Origin: Beta vulgaris subsp. vulgaris
Lineage: Eukaryota; Streptophyta; Magnoliopsida; Caryophyllales; Amaranthaceae
Length of the DNA: 64,000 nt
Assembly: GCF_026745355.1 (NCBI RefSeq)
Contig: NC_079205.1
Span: 3,330,832-3,394,831 of the forward strand
Direction of reading: 5' to 3'
In this document: piece by piece, positions 24,015 through 36,100 of the stretch
How the letters are laid out: each line of letters starts with the position of its first letter
Position numbering within the stretch: position 1 is the stretch's first letter
Position numbers and translations under genes: made by a program
Notes under the pieces: generated by a model
The model's input: the letters and a program-made list of their open reading frames with translations, nothing else
Told to the model about the DNA's origin: nothing
Database searches by the model: none

Positions 24015-24627
24015 TGTTAGAGATATATTAGAATACTAAAGATATGATAAATATTTTTAGTATAGGTTAGTAGTTAGGATATTAATTATCTTAGGGAAAT
24101 ATTATCTGGAGATGGTTTCCAGATAGGAGTTTTTATGTACTCCTATATATATTGTAGTCATCGTTCATTATTGAACACACCTTAATAAAATCATATTATA
24201 TTTCTCTCCTCATAAACTTGTCATGGTATTAGAGCTGATGATCCCGGCCCAGGGTATGTGGCCCATTGAATGCAAGATGGAAGGTTTGATCTGTTTGGAG
24301 CACGTTGCCCAACAGAATTGTGTCCCAAGTAGGGGCGCCGCAAGTAGGGGCTTGTTGAGCTCATGTTGGAAGCCCAAGTAGGGCCAACGAGGTGTATGTG
24401 ACCTATCCAATTGCAAGCTTAAAGGTGGCACACATGTGAGAGGGAGTGTTGAGAGTGTAATCCACATGTGTCCCACATTGGAAGAATTGAAAGTATATGA
24501 CTAATATATAAGCTAATGGGTTACTCCACCTATCACCATATGGTTTTAGGATGGAACCCCATTAGGCTCGTATGTGGTCATACTCTTCTCTTGTGTGGGC
24601 TTGTGCTGAGCCCACCGAGATCTGTCA
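24015..24627 (+). mobile_element. Small LTR element (TRIM-like) with unlike LTRs and a perfect TSD
   Basis: A 5-bp TSD, GTTCC, flanks it (24010-24014 and 24628-24632). The 5' LTR-like part is 24015-24223 (TGTTAGAGATAT...ACTTGTCA), directly followed by a primer-binding site TGGTATTAGAGC at 24224. The internal part is about 220 bp with no coding capacity and ends in a purine tract GAGAGGGAG. The 3' LTR-like part is 24447-24627 (TGTTGAGAG...ATCTGTCA). The two ends do not resemble each other beyond TGTT and TGTCA. The 3' part is instead related to the solo LTR at 33927-34133 (shared CCACATTGG, ATCACCA, TGGTTTTAG). Confidence 0.75.
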
Positions 24628-24632
24628 GTTCC

Positions 24633-25960
24633 TGAATGATAATGTATAATATGATATGAACATTTAGTAATTTCGCTATCTTTGATTCCGATCATTTTCG
24701 TACTTTTAGAATTTTCATGGTCATTTTTAATAGAGAGATTCTTATAGTTAACCTTTTTTTTTTAGTATTTTTATATTTTTTTAAAAAAATTAACATTAAT
24801 TCATTGATTCAAAGTCATACGACATCTACAAGTAGAAATTAAACAAATACATATCAAAATGAAATAAATACATTTCTAATATGATAAAACGACGGTCGTT
24901 GAGTAGATGTAACACTTCTGAAAACCCTCGTCATTCACATCGCTGTCTGATGTAGCCTTTTGCAAGGGGGTCTGTCGATCTTTTGTAGTTTTGAAGTAGA
25001 AAAGGATTTAATTCAAGTGATTGTAAATAAAGTCTTGATATCTGTTGCAACTTCGCACAAATTCCGATCAACAAATCAACATATTGAATTACATTAAAAC
25101 CCAAAAACAAAGTCTCCAAACTCTCACATAGAGAGAGATAAAGACCAAAATTTATTAACACATAAACATAGAAAAATTAGTAACAAAAAGAGAAAAAGGG
25201 ACTTACCACCGCCCAAAAGGGTGATAGTTGCCCCTAGGTTGAAAATTATGGTCTTGTGGAAGAGGAGAGAGAAGAGAGAAAAAAAGAAGAAGAGAGGAGG
25301 CGGAAGTTTTTTTTTAGTATTTTTATATAATAGCCTAGAAGAAATTATTATATCAAATGACCTTGTATTATTGTATTTTATTGCATGACATCAATGATGA
25401 AATTTTTAATCTTTGATTAATCGTACTTTTTCAAGGGTTGATAATCAAGCTATTTCTTCTTTACAACACAAAACTATACAAAGAATAACACATTATATTA
25501 AAAAAAAATAAAAATACACGGTCTTTCGAATTGGATTTCAGGTGATTATGTAATTATTTTGTACGATTTTTTTATGTTTTTCTTGTGCAATATTGGGCCT
25601 CAATAGAAGCAATTAACCTTGATTTTTTCTATAATTAAAATGTTAGATCATGAAGTATATATATAATTTCAAGTGTGAATATAAGTATAAATTTGTCATA
25701 ATACGTGCAATGTTAAATTATTTTTCTTATATTTTAAAATGATAAAGTTAACTTTTGAACTATAAAGATCATGAAGTATATATACTTCATAAAATTTCAA
25801 GTGTGAATATAATTAAAGAAATATTCATTGATGACAAGTGAGGACAATATGAAACTTTTGTAGCATGATATGTAAGTAAGTTTACAATCATGAAACCTTA
25901 TTAGATTTCTTTTTCTGTATTGATTTTGATGTTGACTTATTGAAGATATTACTCATATAA
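24633..25960. other. AT-rich intergenic stretch
   Basis: No gene supported. Short ORFs on both strands lack any family signature. It contains a near-duplicate pair around CATGAAGTATATATA (25659 and 25769). Nothing else identified. Confidence 0.4.
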
Positions 25961-26460
25961 TTCCTCCATTTAGAAATAGTTACACCGTTTTATATTTTCA
26001 CACTTATCGATGCATGGGTTCAAACGCTACTATATATTTTCAATTATCAATAAGTAAAAATTATAAAAAGTTAATGTTAAAAAAATTTACATTGAGACGA
26101 ATCTAACAAGATTTCATATTACAATTTTTTCCTAAAATATAAATCTTCAAAGATAATCAAAGTGTAAGATGTGAATAGTAAATACTATGCAAATAGGCGT
26201 TTATCTTATCAGAGACCGTCTATTTTTAAATTAAAATTAAGCAATAGTAAGCCCAATATTAAAAAGAGAATTAGCTCAATAATAACTAAGTTAATTTCTT
26301 TCGGTGACTGGTTTAAACCATTTAGTGACTAAATCTACTTTTATATTAAAATTAAACGGTCTCTTTTAATAATTTTTGATGCAAATAGTGCAACTATTCT
26401 AAACGAAAGAAGCAGATATTGTGGAGGAAAACAAGATATATGTAAACGGAGGAAGTATAT
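25961..26460. mobile_element. Nested, decayed Stowaway-like MITE(s)
   Basis: The left end TTCCTCCATTTAGAAATAGT followed by TACACC, and the right end GTAAACGGAGGAAGTATA, are Stowaway-style ends facing each other. The interior phrase TTACATTGAGACGAATCTA is shared with the 6325-6565 MITE. A second right-type end (GTGCAACTATTCTAAACGAA) near 26390 indicates nesting. Confidence 0.4.
26211..26364. mobile_element. Small MITE with AGAGACCGT ends
   Basis: The left end AGAGACCGTCTATTTTTAAA and the right end TTAAACGGTCTCT form inverted repeats, with a further shared ATTAAAATTAA tract. The 154-bp unit sits inside the nested Stowaway region. Family not assigned; TSD unclear. Confidence 0.5.
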
Positions 26461-26949
26461 CTAAAAAAATAATTCATGTTAATTATTGTGGAGAAAAAGG
26501 AGATCAACACTTAATTTTATAGGAACTAGAAAAGTGGAGATAAGAATGGACAAGTGAGAGAAGTTGTCAACCTCATTGACTCTACAATCGCTTTCCATGT
26601 GAGTATGTGACATGTGTCGCACCGCACATGTCAATTTGGGGCCTATTCAACCTATTGAAAAGCAATTAACATTTCATTGAGCTGATCTAATCCTTTGATT
26701 GTTTGACTATTGACTTTGTGCCTGACTAATGAGTAATGACTAGATTACCCTCTTATTTCTTACTATTTTTCTATGTGCATGCACACACATAAATAACCAT
26801 CGTCACAAAAAAAAAGGTTAAAAAGTATATTCATTTCTATAATTTGACTTTGGAACTTATTTGATATATTTAAGAGGCCAAAGTATGCCAACAATATTAA
26901 GAATTGTCTCATTGATTCTCATAATTAGGAGTCGATATCCATCATAAAA

Positions 26950-27565
26950 TAATAATTTTTAAAGGATCACATAAAATATACAATGACTTATTCAGAATTT
27001 TTAAAATGTATGAATTTTATAGCAATATATTCTTATAATTATACAAAAGTCGGTTAGAAAAATAACATTTATCAATTTTGATGAAAGGAAGATATGAATA
27101 TTTAGATATAACAATAACATTACATAAGATTGCAACAAGTGTAAAAAAATAATATTAATTTTAGATATATTCAGATATAATTCTAACTAATAAAATTAAG
27201 ATAAGAAAAAATATCCTTCATTAATAGAATTTTGATTCAGATTTTACCATATGTCTTTAAGTTAATTTTTTATTCACCATATACATCCAATATTTTCAAG
27301 AGTCGACATACCCCTTAAGTATGTTATAAAATTTATTTATCCCTTTACGACCGACGAGGATTAAGTCTATTACTCATCTCGTTATTTTTCTTCCACGCAT
27401 TAACACTTTTATTTTCTTTCTCTCACCTCCATCCATCAAGCCACCTTAATAGAGGCCGCCATCTCAGATCTTTTTTTTCGATGTGTAGAAGAATAATCAT
27501 AGATTACTTAATATATTAAATAAGGTATGAAAGAGGAACTAAACAATGCATCACCGCGACTATCA
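26950..27565. other. AT-rich intergenic stretch
   Basis: No gene or repeat boundary recognised. A CT-rich tract near 27410-27440 is the only compositional feature. Confidence 0.4.
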
Positions 27566-27829
27566 TCTATACTAATATATTAAAAGGCGTTCCTAAAGGT
27601 GGAACAATGCCACGTGGCGCTCTCCCTAAAACATTTTACTTCACGTAATCACCATACAATTAAAAAAACTAGAAATTGCATAGCACAAGGTTTGATCTCA
27701 TGACCTCAAGGTTATATATTAAAGTCTTAACCACTAAACCAAGTGATATTTAGTGTTATTATTTTAAAGTACAATATTAATAAATGAAAATTTTCCTTAC
27801 CCGGTGCATAGTTCGGGCCTAATAACTAG
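27566..27829 (+). mobile_element. Short non-autonomous Helitron
   Basis: It starts TCTATACTAATATATTAAAA and ends CTAG, inserted between A (27565) and T (27830), the Helitron target rule. A stem (CCCGG...CGGG) lies just before the 3' terminus. About 264 bp, no coding capacity. It is closely related to the 30551-30815 copy throughout (shared CACGTGGCGCTCTCCCTA-like segment and the GGGCCTAATAACTAG end). Confidence 0.75.
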
Positions 27830-27948
27830 TTATTATCTAAAATAACACTAACTTTGCTAGAATATATTAAAGGATGGTAACTTTGTTTATTAGCTCATCA
27901 CCACGATTAATAAACACAAGTATATATAGTCAACCACAAAAGATGATA

Positions 27949-28187
27949 CTCCCTCTGTTTCAAATTATAAGACATTTTAGCTAAAAGAATTTGTTTCAAA
28001 ATATAAGGCATTCTACAATACCAATGTAAGATTAAATGCAACTTCATATTATCAAGATAAGCTTATAGGTTATTTTGAATTATCAATACAATATTTAATG
28101 TCAATTCTTATTACCCATGCAAATCCAACTAAATTCTTAATCTATGTGCAAAAACCTTAAACGACTTATATTTTGAAACGACGGGAG
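27949..28187. mobile_element. Stowaway MITE
   Basis: Canonical ends: CTCCCTCTGTTTCAAATTAT on the left; right-end complement CTCCCGTCGTTTCAAAATAT. TA target duplications lie at 27947-27948 and 28188-28189. 239 bp, AT-rich, no ORF. Confidence 0.85.
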
Positions 28188-28383
28188 TAACTACTTATGA
28201 AAATTTGTTAAATTTTAACCAACATATTCGATTAACATCCACAAAAAAGTTTACTAGGCCATCCAAGTAATAAGATTTTGACTAGCCACCCAATAAATAA
28301 TTTGGTAGGCCAACGATAATGATAATCACTCCTATAAGTTGTTACACTTGCAATATTTCATATTATATATATTTTAAACGGTT

Positions 28384-29215
28384 TTTTCACCAAGTATTTC
28401 CGAATTTTCAAAAAATTCATCATGTACCCCCATGTTTTCAAAATTCACATGATACCCCTCAGTTTTATGTAAATACACTCAAATACCCTTAATGACTAAC
28501 GACATTAACCACCGTTAGTCATTAACACTAATTTTCTTTTTTTTAGTCCTAATTAATCCCTAATCCTAACTCCTACCTCTAACCCTAACCCTAACCCTAA
28601 CCCATCCTTCCACCACTTACTCCTCCACCCTCCTACCACGCCACCACCCTCCCACCACGCCACCACCCTCGCAGCACCCCCAACCCCACCCCCGTAGCCC
28701 CCCCCCCACCCCTTCGCAGCCCTTTCTCCCCACCCCTGTTGAGTTTCGATCCCCACTCCCACCCTCATCAAGTTTCGAGCCTAGAAAATCGAAAATCGAC
28801 AGGGGGTGGGGAGCGAATTAAAATCAACGGGGGTGGGGGAGGGGAGCGAAACTCGACGGGGGTGGGGGGGAGGGTTTGTGAAACGCGACGGGGGTGGAGG
28901 GAGGGGCTGCGAAACTCGACTGGGGTGGGGGGAGGGGCTGCAAAACCCGACTTGGGGGAGGGGTTGCGAAACTCAACTGGGGGTCGGGGGCTGCAAAGGG
29001 TTGGGGGAGGGCGGCTGCGGGGGGTGTGGAATGGAGGGATGCGTAGGGTTGGGGAGGGGGATGTTGCTGGGCTGGGGGAGCGAGGGGGGATGCTGCTGGC
29101 TGGGGGAGGGGCAGGGGTGGTGGGTTAGTGGTTAGGGTTAGAAGTTAGGGTTAAGATAGGTTAATTAGGAATAATTAGCATTAAAACTAATGGTGGCTAA
29201 GGCTGTTAGTCATTA
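28384..29215. mobile_element. Foldback element B (right end truncated)
   Basis: The left arm starts TTTTTTCACCAAGTATTTCC, with reiterated TACCCCCATG, GATACCCCTCAG and AAATACCCTTAATGACTAAC. Its inner part, CACCGTTAGTCATTAACACT, is mirrored on the right near 29190-29215, where the outermost 110 bp are missing. The interior goes from C-rich (CCCTAACCCTAACCC near 28580; CCACCACGCCACCACCC) to G-rich (GGGGGTGGGGGGAGGG) with a switch near 28800. Long Gly-rich frames are artefacts of that composition. Confidence 0.6.
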
Positions 29216-30121
29216 AGGGTATAATGTTATTGTTATATATGAAATACAATGTTATTGTTATAATAAAGTCATGGAAGAAATATCATGAAATAAATAAGAA
29301 TCAAGTGTGAATATAATCACCAAAATTTTCTTTGATGACAAGTGAGGACAATATGAAACTTTTGTAGCATGGTTTAGATATGTCAAGTTAACGATTAGGT
29401 TCTATATATATATTGACATCTATAACTGACTATTATTAATACTCCTACACACTCCCAAAAATAGAAACCCTAGTCAATCAAGATGACTTTCTCCTACACA
29501 CTCCCCAAAACAAAACCGTTTTGCAACGAAAAACAAGCTTTTCTCTCCATGTAATCCCATACCTAATTACATGCTTCTTGGAGATCTGATCTCATCTCAC
29601 CCCCATATTTTGACTCTTTCTCTCTCTTAATGTTGCTAATTGCTAGTATTACGTAGACACCTATGCCTTTGACGTACCCCCTTACCTCATGAACTAATTA
29701 AATATTAAGAAATTTTGATTATTAAAAAACATTATGTAAACTATATACAATTAATTATAGTGCAATTTAGTCGTTTCTTTGGTCTTTACTTTGGATCTTT
29801 TTTAATGCCGAGTCCTACTCCCATTTTTTTCTTAAACATCTCTTAATTACCAGCATGATTAATTCAACATAATAATAATATGCACCATCTCAATTTCTTC
29901 CATGACTTTATTAGTTTCTTAATTCTTTAGACTTCTACCCTTTGCTTTTCTGTATTTTCCACCCTTGTCTTCACCTCTTCTTCATTTATATATCATATCA
30001 TATCGTATCATATCTTATCATATCACATGCTACATAATCTTTTCATTTGACTGTCTCACTTATTTTCTCACATTAATCTTAGTCTTAAGTAATCATTTGA
30101 GCTTAGAATTGAAAGGATTAT
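29216..30121 (+). promoter_or_regulatory. Upstream region of the WRKY gene
   Basis: It contains a repeated pentamer tract of ATATC/ATATCAT type at about 29988-30026, and two near copies of TCTCCTACACACTCCC at about 29440 and 29490. A TTGACT W-box core lies near 30047 and TTGACG near 29669; W-boxes are bound by WRKY factors themselves, so autoregulation is possible but not shown. No clear TATA box near the start codon. Confidence 0.35.
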
Positions 30122-33100
30122 ATGGATTATCATAGAAGTCATACTTTTATGAGAAGGGATGATCATGAAAATGAACATGAAAAACATAGTTTTAAAGAGG
30201 TGGATTTTTTTCATGGCTCTACTTGTTCAAGAGGATTCTCAGAAGAAGATGATCATACTATTAACAATAGTGGTGTCCAAGATGGTTATGGTGAAGATGG
30301 TAACGATGATGGTCTTAAACTACAAATCGATGTATGTTACTCGAAACTAATTGGGATGGTTTTAAACGATTTTAAGTGTTGTTATATGATATATGTTGCT
30401 AATTTGTTTCTCATTTATTGTAAAATAGACAGGGTTGAAGCTTCAAGTGTCTAGAACTATCGATTTTGTCGAAAAACCAATCGTGGATGATGAAGTTGAA
30501 GTGTTGGAAATTCATGATGATAATCAAAATAACAAGGATGAGGTAAACTATCTATACTATTAAAACTTAAAAGGCGTGCGTAAACTGGAAACGGTGTCAT
30601 GTGGCGCTCTCCCTAGGGAGTTTTATATCATGTAATCCATGTACAATAAAAAAAAATTAGAAATTGCATAGTATAGGTTTTGATCCCATGACCTCAAGTT
30701 CATGTACTAAAGTTTTAACCAGTAGACCAAGTAGTATTTAGTGCTATCATATCAAAGTGCAATATTCATAAACGAAAATTTTCTTACCGGGGCATAGCTC
30801 GGGCCTAATAACTAGTTAACACTTATAACATGTAGCATGTGAAATTTGGAAGATTGGAATATTTGGACAATAGAAATCTCATCCTAGCTATTTTCGGGCT
30901 TCATTAGCTAGCACGGTCATAGGGGTGTTCGCAATTTGGGTTGTTGCGGTTTGGGATGTACGTAACCCGACCCAAATCGCAAATATACGGTTTGACATTT
31001 TTTTAACTTAAATCGCACCACACTTTTGCCCAAACCAACCTAGACCGAACCGCGCAAACGGTTTGGTGCGGTTTAACCATTTTTTTTTCTCCGCGACATT
31101 AATTTTGTAATCTAAGAGTGAAAAAAATTGTTAATTAATATAAAGAGTCCAAATAAATATGAAGTTGACTTTATAATTAAACATAAATAATAATAAACAA
31201 AAGTGTCCAAGTTCTTTACCTCAAACTTCTTTTTTCAGTTATATACTTTTATGCCACCTTGTCAAGTGTATTTAAATAAAAAAAAATCTTATAAAATTAC
31301 GATTTATGGTGCGGTTTCGATTTACAAAAATTACAACCCAACCAAACCGAAAACCGCAATTTGCTAGAAATCGTAACCCAACTCGCAATTTCAAAACCGC
31401 AAACCAACCCAAACCGCGAAAAAACGGTTTAGGTTGCGGTTTGGTGCGGTCGAGACTGCACTCTGAACAACCCTAAGCACGGATACGAGTGGGATTTCAT
31501 GAACACAAACGTATCACAATCAGGGATTTTCGTGCTTCTTTATGTCAATCCATTAAAATTATAAATTGGTCTAAACTAGCTAGAGGTGTTTTGGCTCATC
31601 GTTTCTTGTTGTTCCTTAAAATACAGCGAAACTAAATCAAAATCTTTTGTATTCGATTAGTATCAATTAGAAGTATATGTATGTGGATGCAGTTGGTAGT
31701 TCTAAGGGAGGAGATAGTTCGAAAGAACGTCGAGAATCAAAGATTGAAGACTTTACTTAATCAAGTGACCAACAGCTACCAAGCCCTACAAATGCAAATA
31801 TCAACAGTTAGACAGCATCAACTTGATCAAAACAAATCCAGAAAAGTCCACCCGACAACGGAGGTAGTTCTAGTTTCTTTTTCTTTTTTCGATTTTTTCA
31901 CCAGGTACCCTATGGTTTTTCAAAATTCATGGGGTACCCCTAATTTTTTTTAATGCACCAGGTACCCTTACTATTTCAATAAAATTCACAAAAATGCCCT
32001 TAATGACTAACGATGTTAAGTTTCCATTAGTAATTAACCTTATAATTCTAATTAACTTTCTAACCCTAACTCGAACCCTTAAGCCCTAATCCTAACACCT
32101 TAACACCTAACCCCAACCTTAACCACCCAACCACCACCTTCCCCCACCCCTCCCCCATACACGCAGCCCCCACCCCCGTCGAATTACCCCTCCCCACCCC
32201 ACCCTTACCCCTACCCCCACCCCCTGTCGAATTCCCCCCACCCCACCCTACCCCCACCCCCTGTCGAATTCCCCACCCCACCCTACCCCCACCCCCTGTC
32301 GAATTCCCCCTCCCCACCCCACCCTACCCCACCCCCTGTCGAATTCCCCCCTCCCCACCCTCAGCCCCGTCGATGTTGTTCTTAATCTCTCTCTCTCTAT
32401 CCTCCTTCATCATTGATATCTTTGATTTCGAAAATTATTTTCGAAAATGACAGGGGCTCGACGGCGTAGTGATAGCGGTCTGGTGCGTCGAGAGTGTGAG
32501 AGGAGGTGAGGCGCAGTGGTGGCAATCTGGTGCGACAGGAGTGTGAGAGAAGGTGAGGCGCAATGGTGGCGTGGGGTTGCTGCCAGGGGAGAGGGGCTGC
32601 TGCTGCTGGGGTTGGGGGTGGGTTAAGGAAATCAACGGGGGAGGAGGGTTACTGCAGGGAGGGAGGGAGGGTGGGAGGGGGAGGTGGTGGTGGTGGGGTT
32701 AGGGTTTGAAGTTATAGGGTTAGGATAGGATTAGAGGTGATGGTAGGGTTAGAGATTAGGGTTTAGTTAGGATTAGAGGGGTTAACTAACTCTAATGACT
32801 AACGGAAACTTGACACAATTAGTCATTCAGGGTATTTCATACATTTTACCCCCAAAGTAAGGGTACCTGGTGCATTAGAAAAAAGTAGGGGTACCCCATG
32901 AATTTGGAATTATCACGGGGGGACCTGGTTAAAAAATCCTTTTTTTATTAGGAGATAATTGGTCTGAAGACCAACCTCGGTTAGGCTACTAGCCTATAGG
33001 GCACACCAGCTCAGAGGCTAAGTACAAGGCTAAACAAAATGTCCTACATATTGTTGAGATGAGGATTCGAATCCTGAGCAATGCCCTAGAATTCAGGGTG

Positions 33101-36100
33101 GTACTCCACTGAGCTACCACGTCTTTTTCAGTTTAAAGTTTTTGAGAGTTAAAAGAATCGAATTTCTCGGTCCGTTTCTTTTGACCTTTTATTAATATAG
33201 TTAGCTTAAACATTACCAATTTACTTTTTGCACTGAGTTGTATAAATGAATTGGGATCCTTTCTAGTAATTAAAATGTCGTCTAATTACTAGAGAGAATT
33301 TCTTACTGTTCTAATGTTTCCATGTATTCAAAGATGATGAGTATAAAAAGGTAGAAATTAATCATACAAAAATATCATTTGTTATGGAATATATTGTCAA
33401 ATTCATGTTCAAACAAATTATGATTATGTTCTTTTTGGTAGATATATCAATTTATGGCACAGATTCTCTAGATACTGCTGTACCCTATTTTACAACATTA
33501 TCTACCTAATACTGATTTTTGTGCACTTGCATGTGCATATGAGTTCAGACACAAAATGATGATGAGACAATAAATGAAAGAACAAAACAGCAAATGGGAC
33601 AATTCTTGGGACCAAGGCAAGCTAATCTTAACATTGATACAAATGATCAAAGAAGGTCCAATCCTAATTTTGGTGATATTATTGATAATTATAGAGATGA
33701 TGAACAGTCAAATAGAAGCCATGATCAAAGAGAAGACGGTGCAAATATAGGCAAGAGTTCAATATCAACTAACATGCAAAGAGTTGGTATGGCGCCTGCT
33801 GCAACCGTAGAGGCTGAGGAGGCTCATGAAGTAACCATGAGAAGAGCTCGTGTGTCGGTTCGAGCTCGATCAGAAGCAAATATGGTATTGTCTAAACCCC
33901 ATGAAAACCTCTAGCTATAAGTTCAGTGTTGAAACCCATTGAAAAGCCACTTATGAGTGTTCCACATTGGAGAAAGAGGAGAGGTTTTCACTTTATAAGG
34001 TAGATGATTTACTCCTACTATCACCAATTGGTTTTAGTATGGAACATCCTTTGGGCTTATAAAGTGGACCAAATCTCTCCTCCTCCTTGTTCGGGTCACC
34101 CAGGCCCGTTTCGTATTGTTTCTAAATTTAACATTCAGCGTATTTATGCTAAGTTACTAATTTAGTCATGTACGTAGTTATTTGTCACTACATACTACTA
34201 GCTAGTTGCCACATTGTTTTCCTCCTCGACATCATATTAGAAATCCCTATAATAAGTTTCAAATCACATTGAAGAAAAAGATTGAACCAGATATAAACCT
34301 AGTTCACACTAATGGTATGAAAACTAAATACTAAATTTACTCTAACGACTTATGCATTAGAAATTAGGGTATGTATGGTTAGATGAAAATATTTCAACGA
34401 AAAGTGCTTTTTCATAATGAAAATCATTTTTCCGAGGAAACTCAATTCTAGATTGATTTTCCTTTGTTTAGTTGCAAGAAAAATAACATTCTTTTGAAGC
34501 CATTTTCCTTTGATAGTGTTGTGTTATTGTTTCATAAGTGGGGAAAGTGTGGCTTCCTTTGCCTCGCTAGGTAAACTAATTTTCCGCCCTTAAAAAATGA
34601 ACTTCAATCTGTATGTATTATTCCTTCATTAATCTATTCATACCAAATAGAAGAAGGTGAGGAAAATAGTTTTTCTGGACAATACTTTCCTTTCGACCAA
34701 AACACTTTTAGTGCAACTTTATCTTTCATCTTTATTTCATATGATTAATTAGTGATCAATCGTTTATTTTGCAATATGTAAACTTGTACACTTCTAAAAA
34801 GATGACCTACATAGGAATATTGATGAATATGCAGATAAGTGATGGATGCCAATGGAGGAAGTACGGGCAGAAAATGGCAAAAGGAAACCCATGTCCACGA
34901 GCTTATTATCGTTGCACCATGGGAAGTTCTTGTCCCGTTCGCAAACAGGTACGCTAATAATCCCTCTGTCTCTTTCTTCAAATTAGGGATGCTTATCGAT
35001 CGAGTCGAGCCCGAATAATTGTGGTATGTTTGGCTAGTGTTCGTTTAAGTTTATTCGAGTTCGAGCCGAACTTTGTCGAGCCTAGCTTTGATCAAATTTA
35101 AAGAGCCGAGCTCAAACTATCTACGAACAGGCTCGACTCTTTATCACCCCTAGTTTTACATGTTCTCTTTGTTTTTCCTTTTAAATATTTGAGATTTATA
35201 GGTTTTCTTTTAACAATGAATCTATTAAATAATTATTGTATAATATCTAGATTACTATATTTATGTGTATGTATATAAATATATATTATTTTTCTATATG
35301 AAAGTACAACCGACCTGTTCACGAGCTTTGTGTTACACACCACCGTCCACTCTCTTCTCTTTGGTAAGAGATCTGGTGCTGCTATTTAATGCTTGGGTGA
35401 ATTTTTACAAGCAACCTATTACCCCCACCCTACATGTTGTAGTTGGAAAGTTTAACAAATATCAATTTTAATGTGAAAGTTGTAATATGAATAGTATGGT
35501 GTAGTAGTATAAATAGATGCAGTGCATTGGTTGCAAAGTGTGCAGCAAACCAATGTGAGTTGTGCCAAACTCCAAAAGAGAGCAAAATAAAAGAGTTTGA
35601 AAGAGTGTGTAAGAGTTTCATGTACTAGCTTAAGTAAGTTGCTTTTTTATTATATGTGAGCTACTATTTTTATAATCTCTTATATTGTTTAATCTTTTCA
35701 CATAAATTACCCCAAAATATCTTACAATGGTATCAGAGCCATACGTTTCGGTAAATTTTACGGGACCATTTTTGGCAAAATTATCGGTCGCGGATCGATA
35801 TATTGGAGAGGTATAGTAAAAAATATTTTTGGCTATCTAGACGGTCGGGGACTGTATTGCGAGGTGATTTTTAATTAGTGCACAGTCCTGGACTGTGAAG
35901 CTTGTTGGTCGAGGACCAAGCTTACTTATGTATTGGCGGACAACACCAAGCCACAAATGACGGATATTGCTAATTCATCTACTAATATCAAGAAACTCAA
36001 CAATGGAAATTACAGTACGTGGAGCACACATATGCAATTCTATTTGTTAGGATAAGATATATGGGCTATAGTCGGTGGTAGTGAAGTTACAATACCAACC

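Larger units (their letters stand above)
23880..26950. repeat. Direct-repeat pair (23.88 kb and 26.84 kb), with a second pair at 25.80 and 29.29 kb
   Basis: About 95 bp at 23880-23975 recurs at 26845-26945 (shared: CTTTGGAACTTA, TTTGCCAACAA/TATGCCAACAA, TTAAGAA, CTCATTAGGAG-like phrases). About 85 bp at 25798-25880 recurs at 29300-29380 (CAAGTGTGAATATAAT, GATGACAAGTGAGGACAATA, TGAAACTTTTGTAGCATG). Both pairs are in the same order and orientation, consistent with one old tandem duplication of about 3 kb later diluted by insertions. Confidence 0.6.

Noticed and set aside
28553..29135. Long Gly-rich ORFs on both strands
   Set aside because: They follow only from the C-rich/G-rich arms of foldback element B; three frames are open at once and no domain is present.
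32945..33128. tRNA gene on the minus strand
   Set aside because: tRNA-like head only; the rest of the sequence is SINE body and the acceptor stem is not paired.
34371..34740. Possible MITE in WRKY intron 4
   Set aside because: The ends (GGTATGTATGGTTAGATG and TTTCGACCAAAACAC) are only weakly complementary and no TSD could be found.
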